Below are positions 60,301 to 64,000 of a DNA stretch of 64,000 nucleotides, in pieces; the first letter of the stretch is position 1, and each line of letters begins with the position of its first letter. The notes below the pieces were generated by a model. The model was given only the letters and a program-made list of their open reading frames with translations. It had not been told where the DNA came from and did no database searches. Source of the DNA: Morinoia aosen (lineage: Eukaryota; Arthropoda; Malacostraca; Amphipoda; Talitridae); NCBI GenBank assembly GCA_030386875.1, contig CM059577.1, positions 21,401,038 to 21,465,037 of the forward strand, in the 5' to 3' direction. A program made the position numbers and the translations under genes.

Positions 60301-61845
60301 TATATACCTGGCGGTGTGGGAGTATCATGGACCTTTTTAGAGTGCTGTTATAACTCTGAAAAACCGCGAATCATATTAGACCTTATTGTGCTTTTTTGAG
60401 CCTTTCATCATTAATCAACCAATTAACGAGTTTACTGCCACCACATGCGTAGGAATGTTTGAAACAGGTTTTCGCAATTTCTACTAACACAACTGGCTAA
60501 AATATTGCACACGCAATTTTCACCTACTCTGTATACTCGTATTTTGCTTCATTTTATTTTTGAAGTTCATTTGTTTCAGTAAAACTAGGTGAAAACATTC
60601 TAAAGCGTCTTTAAATAGTAAAAAATTTGTTGTTCTGAGTGCATGTAGAATGTTAAATTTTCATTTACAAGGAAGTTAAGGCTAATGAAAAGGAACAGTC
60701 ATCATGTGATGAAGAACGGGGGTTCGCCAAAGTGGTAAATCAACGCGTAACATTTGTGCAGTAACCGGAAGTAAAATCAGAACGACACAGGGAACCATAG
60801 CATGCTGGAAAGTTGATGGCGTACCAGTTCATCTCATAGAAATTCTGGAAGGCCTAACATTCTGGGTGACAGAGACAGACGCTCTTTGAAGAGATTGGTG
60901 ATTAAACATCGATTTTCATCAATGCAAATGATAACAATCTAGTTTTGTGCAGGAGTAAAAACAATTTCTTGAAGTACTTTGGATCGAGAGTTAGAGAAAG
61001 TGAATTTGAACTCTTCCAAATCCACTAGGAAGCAAACCGGGAAAACGCTTGTTATTTTTTCGAGAACGCCTAGATTGAACTGCTGTGACGTCTGACGTCT
61101 GATTTTAGGCTGGTTGGGAGATTGCTACCGAGTACTTATTTGTTCCATCTTTGAAAGTGGAGTGACATCCGTCATCCTTTATTCCTGAGGAACTAGCCCA
61201 GTTGTGAGCGATCGATTGAAAATGTTCACTAAAGATTCAGTGATTACTGCAGCAGTTAACGGGGAGCTGGGCCGTCAGTTTGTATTATACGAGTATCTAT
61301 AGGTCACGGTGATGAGCTTTTTGACCGAGATTATGTCCTTTTTGGGGGCAGCTGGATGACGAAGACTTAAAGTTGTCAAACTTGAGTGAAATATTTCTCG
61401 GTGAGTACTGAGGTAAATGCGAACTTAGAATACTGTTTTTAATTTTGTGATCTATTTAGGGTGATCATCAATGTTGATCGATGATACTACGATTTTTTTT
61501 TTGAGTCGTCTTTCATTGACGCATTTGTAGATGCGTTTTGGACGCCAGAAGAAACAAATGTCAACACACAGTTCACCTTCGTTGACACACACAGCACACA
61601 GACGTTAATACATACACACAGCCTTTCTCCTACCACGATGGAGTCCAGACGCTTTCTTCAATTATAATTAACCGTTCGCCATTCATTTATACTGTTGGGG
61701 CCATGCTTCAAAAATACTATTACAGTACTTTATAGTCTGTTTAAAAAGTTTTCAAGAAACAAATCATAGGTAGTACAGGTGTAGGTAAACTCTTAGTTCC
61801 ATCTGAACACCGATGGGACAGGTTTGTTCCTATAATGCTGTGGTC
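60301..61845. other. Unassigned sequence
   Basis: No exon or repeat family recognised. CA-rich stretches occur at 61565-61615. Confidence 0.4.
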
Positions 61846-62125
61846 ACCGTAACCGAGTGGTGAAGAGCGCGCTTTCCACGGGAAGGGTCGTCAGTTCGAA
61901 TCCTGGCAACGTAGCCAGGTGATTTTTCTCGTTTGGAAATGAGAGAATCCACCCGTAATTCTCCACTTCACCCATGTGTTGGAAATGGGCACCCAGGTGT
62001 CGGAAATGTCAGCTATCCTTGGCCAGCCTTGACCGGGGGGGTAACCGTCATTACTTCCAGATGTTAGTTATCAGGCAATTGAAAAAACTAATGCGCAAGA
62101 TACGTATCAGGCGTGATTGAAATAA
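61846..62125 (+). mobile_element. tRNA-derived SINE, copy 4 (full length)
   Basis: The head is GTAACCGAGTGGTGAAGAGC (A-box) and CAGTTCGAATCCTGG (near-perfect B-box). The body has TTCTCGTTTGGAAATGAGAG, ACCCAGGTGTCGGAAATG and GGTAACCGTCAT, and the 3' end is TATCAGGCGTGATTGAAATA. Of the four copies it has the best-preserved head and end. It is not a functional tRNA gene, because the arms do not pair fully. Confidence 0.9.
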
Positions 62126-63094
62126 AACAACATTTGAACACATACACACGGCGTTTAGCGTAGGTCACCCTCGGTCGTTTGAGTTGGAACGCAGAGCCAG
62201 CTAACATTCGAGAGGGTGCACGAAGCACGACCACCGTGCGGTGTACCCAAGAGAGCGTGCTATATCAACAGCAGTGTTTTAGTATTTAAGGCTAGTCCTT
62301 GACAATAATTGTTTTTGTCCCCTATATGCAATGAACTCAACAAATGTGAAAGTTTCTCTTCAAGATATTACACATTTACTCTCCCCATTGAAGAGTAACT
62401 TGAAGTAGTTTCGCAATTACATGTAAACTTTGGCTTTGTGATTCATCAATCGCGAGGACATTTTGCTATCAAGACTCGAAGTGAGGACAATATGGTGATG
62501 GTCATCTGGATTTCCCTTATCATTCAGGATCCACTGTTCCCGTGGATTGCGTTTAGCGATCTACCCATTCAAGTTGAGTGCTTTATATGTATTGCGAGAT
62601 AGCTAAGTGTTCTTACTTTCAATTCTTCTGCGACAACGAGAGCTAGCAGTTTCACTGAATAAGAAATCTTTGATTCTGAGTGTCTTAATTACAGCTCAGT
62701 ACGAAAAAACGGAGGTGGATACTCAACACAATTAATAATCTGTTCAGAATTTCCACGTGCCACTTTCAAATAGATTTTTAGTATGAACTACTTTAAGGGG
62801 GACATACAGCTGATCAGGGGCGGAGGAGGATGCGATGTCGGTGAGCTTTTATTTATTCTTAGTAGAGGATTTGCATTTATCGATTTCACTTTACGCACCA
62901 AGCTCTGACTATTAACTCGGCGTGTATTACATCGACTAATTTGAGACGTAAAACTTAGAAGAACTGCTGCAAAACGCCTGTGCATTCTTGCAAACTTCTC
63001 TCCGGTGATCTTGGTTCATTTATTTAACCGTGCATCTAATTTTTGTTTGTGTGAATGTGTTTGTTTCTTGTTTATTTTGTTAAAGTAGCCATTC
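62126..63094. other. Unassigned sequence
   Basis: Nothing recognised. The segment 62155-62270 is GC-richer but without an open frame of note. Confidence 0.4.
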
Positions 63095-63490
63095 AGGGCG
63101 GTACTATTTACTGGCTCAGTCGAGCCCTGAATTGTCTACTTACTGGCTCAGTCGAGCCCCTCAATTGTGTACTTACTGGCTCAGTCGAGCCCCTTAATTG
63201 AGTACTTACTGGCTCAGTCGAGCCCCTTAATTGTGTACTTACTGGCTCAGTCGAGCCCCTTAATTGTGTACTTACCGCCTCAGTCGAGCCCCTTAATTGT
63301 GTACTTACTGGCTCAGTCGAGCCCCTTAATTGTGTACTTACTGGCTCAGTCGAGCCCCTTAATTGTGTACTTAGTGGCTCAGACGAGCCTTTCAATTGTC
63401 TACTCACTGGCTCAGTCGAGCCCCTCAATTGTCTATTCACTGGCTCAGTCGAACCCCTCAATTGTCTACTCACTGGCTCAGTCGAGCCTA
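63095..63490. repeat. 33-bp minisatellite, 12 copies
   Basis: The unit is GTACTTACTGGCTCAGTCGA plus GCCCCTTAATTGT. Each unit contains GGCTCAGTCGAGCC, a 5-bp stem with a 4-base loop. The period is a multiple of three, so both strands stay open (minus reads STQLRGSTEPV repeatedly). There is no start, splice or family support, so coding is unlikely but not excluded. Confidence 0.95.
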
Positions 63491-64000
63491 TTTAGAGCTC
63501 AAGCTACCTGACTGTTTAAAAGGCCGTCTGGCCATCGTTAAGGCGACCTCACTTTTGATACAAGCTCTGAATGACTTTCTCCTATCGTCTTTTTATTATT
63601 TTTCCATCAGTAAACCAACCCTTTCTTTCTAAACTTAGGTGAGTTTTATTAAGAGTAAGAAAAATATATCTATCTAATTGGTGGTAAACTAAGTATTTTG
63701 ATTCTACTGAAATAATTGCAAATAGCGCACTTGCTGTGAGTATTTCGCCAGTTAATTGCTTTCTTTTCGCGCAGTATAACGCCATTGCAGCCGGGTCCGG
63801 TGTGGGGGCCAACTGCCAACCTAACTCCAGATGAGGGCGTCTTTTCAACTCCCTTATTTCATTTTCTCATTTTCATTTTCTCTAAGATTCTGGATCTTCT
63901 GCAGCTCTATTTTTTACCATAGTTGAAGTAAACTGTACGATAAAGCAGTTTATGTTGAAGGAAAGAGCAACGAGTCACACAGTTTCCTCTCAAGTTCATC
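63491..64000. other. Unassigned right end
   Basis: A GC-richer patch at 63775-63835 follows the acceptor-like TTCTTTTCGCGCAG. It could hold a 25-nt exon (YNAIAAGS, donor GTGTGG) in phase with the exon at 56356, but the evidence is thin. Confidence 0.25.

Noticed and set aside
59696..60353. Plus frames of 107 and 129 codons with CVRRSGSVSGG repeats
   Set aside because: Product of the 20-bp minisatellite.
61846..61920. Possible tRNA gene
   Set aside because: The A and B boxes are good but the acceptor and anticodon arms do not pair fully, and the SINE body and tail follow.
63775..63799. Possible third exon (YNAIAAGS) of the secreted-protein gene
   Set aside because: Only 25 nt with a weak donor; phase fits, but chance cannot be excluded.

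Overview
The window is eukaryotic, gene-poor and repeat-rich. It is AT-rich, its exons are short and split by introns of 0.5 to 5 kb, and it holds tRNA-headed SINEs, LINE relics, mariner and hAT transposons, and GGTTAG-type runs like the arthropod TTAGG telomere motif. The likely source is an insect or other arthropod. The species cannot be told from the sequence alone, and no bacterial, organellar or CRISPR feature is present.

The clearest gene lies on the minus strand between 11606 and 4489. Five phase-compatible exons encode the N-terminal 252 residues of a GT10 alpha-1,3-fucosyltransferase: a type II membrane anchor, the KKILLWTPFWG block, the CPVSAC and ADVVVFH blocks, the NWTMSYR and DSDVVAPYG block, and the VSNC block. 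The C-terminal donor-binding part was not found and probably lies left of position 1. A second gene is suggested on the plus strand. A signal-peptide exon at 50834-50925 is followed 5.4 kb later by an exon of matching phase at 56356-56440, with a 20-bp palindromic CRE about 470 bp upstream.

Between these genes the window is a stack of mobile elements. At 15.9-21.3 kb an hAT-type MITE holds a 4.4 kb hAT element, which has CTAGGGTA subterminal repeats and a decayed transposase C-terminus. A 531-bp MITE with a 9-bp target duplication sits at the right edge of that inner element. At 37.75-44.12 kb a second hAT-like element (17-bp perfect terminal repeats, 8-bp perfect target duplication) carries a 42-bp satellite built of GGAGTC hexamers near both ends. 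It is itself invaded by a deleted mariner, a foldback mariner MITE and a short dispersed repeat called Rep-A here. Other elements are a mariner relic at 28.57 kb, LINE relics at 25.6 and 51.7-53.5 kb, four tRNA-derived SINEs and four copies of Rep-A.

The right third (54.6-63.5 kb) is unusual. It has four large minisatellites with unrelated units of 31, 29, 20 and 33 bp, and a 397-bp insertion flanked by 13-bp direct repeats that contains a perfect 147-bp inverted repeat around a piece of LINE reverse transcriptase. A fifth minisatellite (26 bp, 19 copies) lies at 32.85 kb. Most of the long open frames in the window come from these repeats and are not genes.
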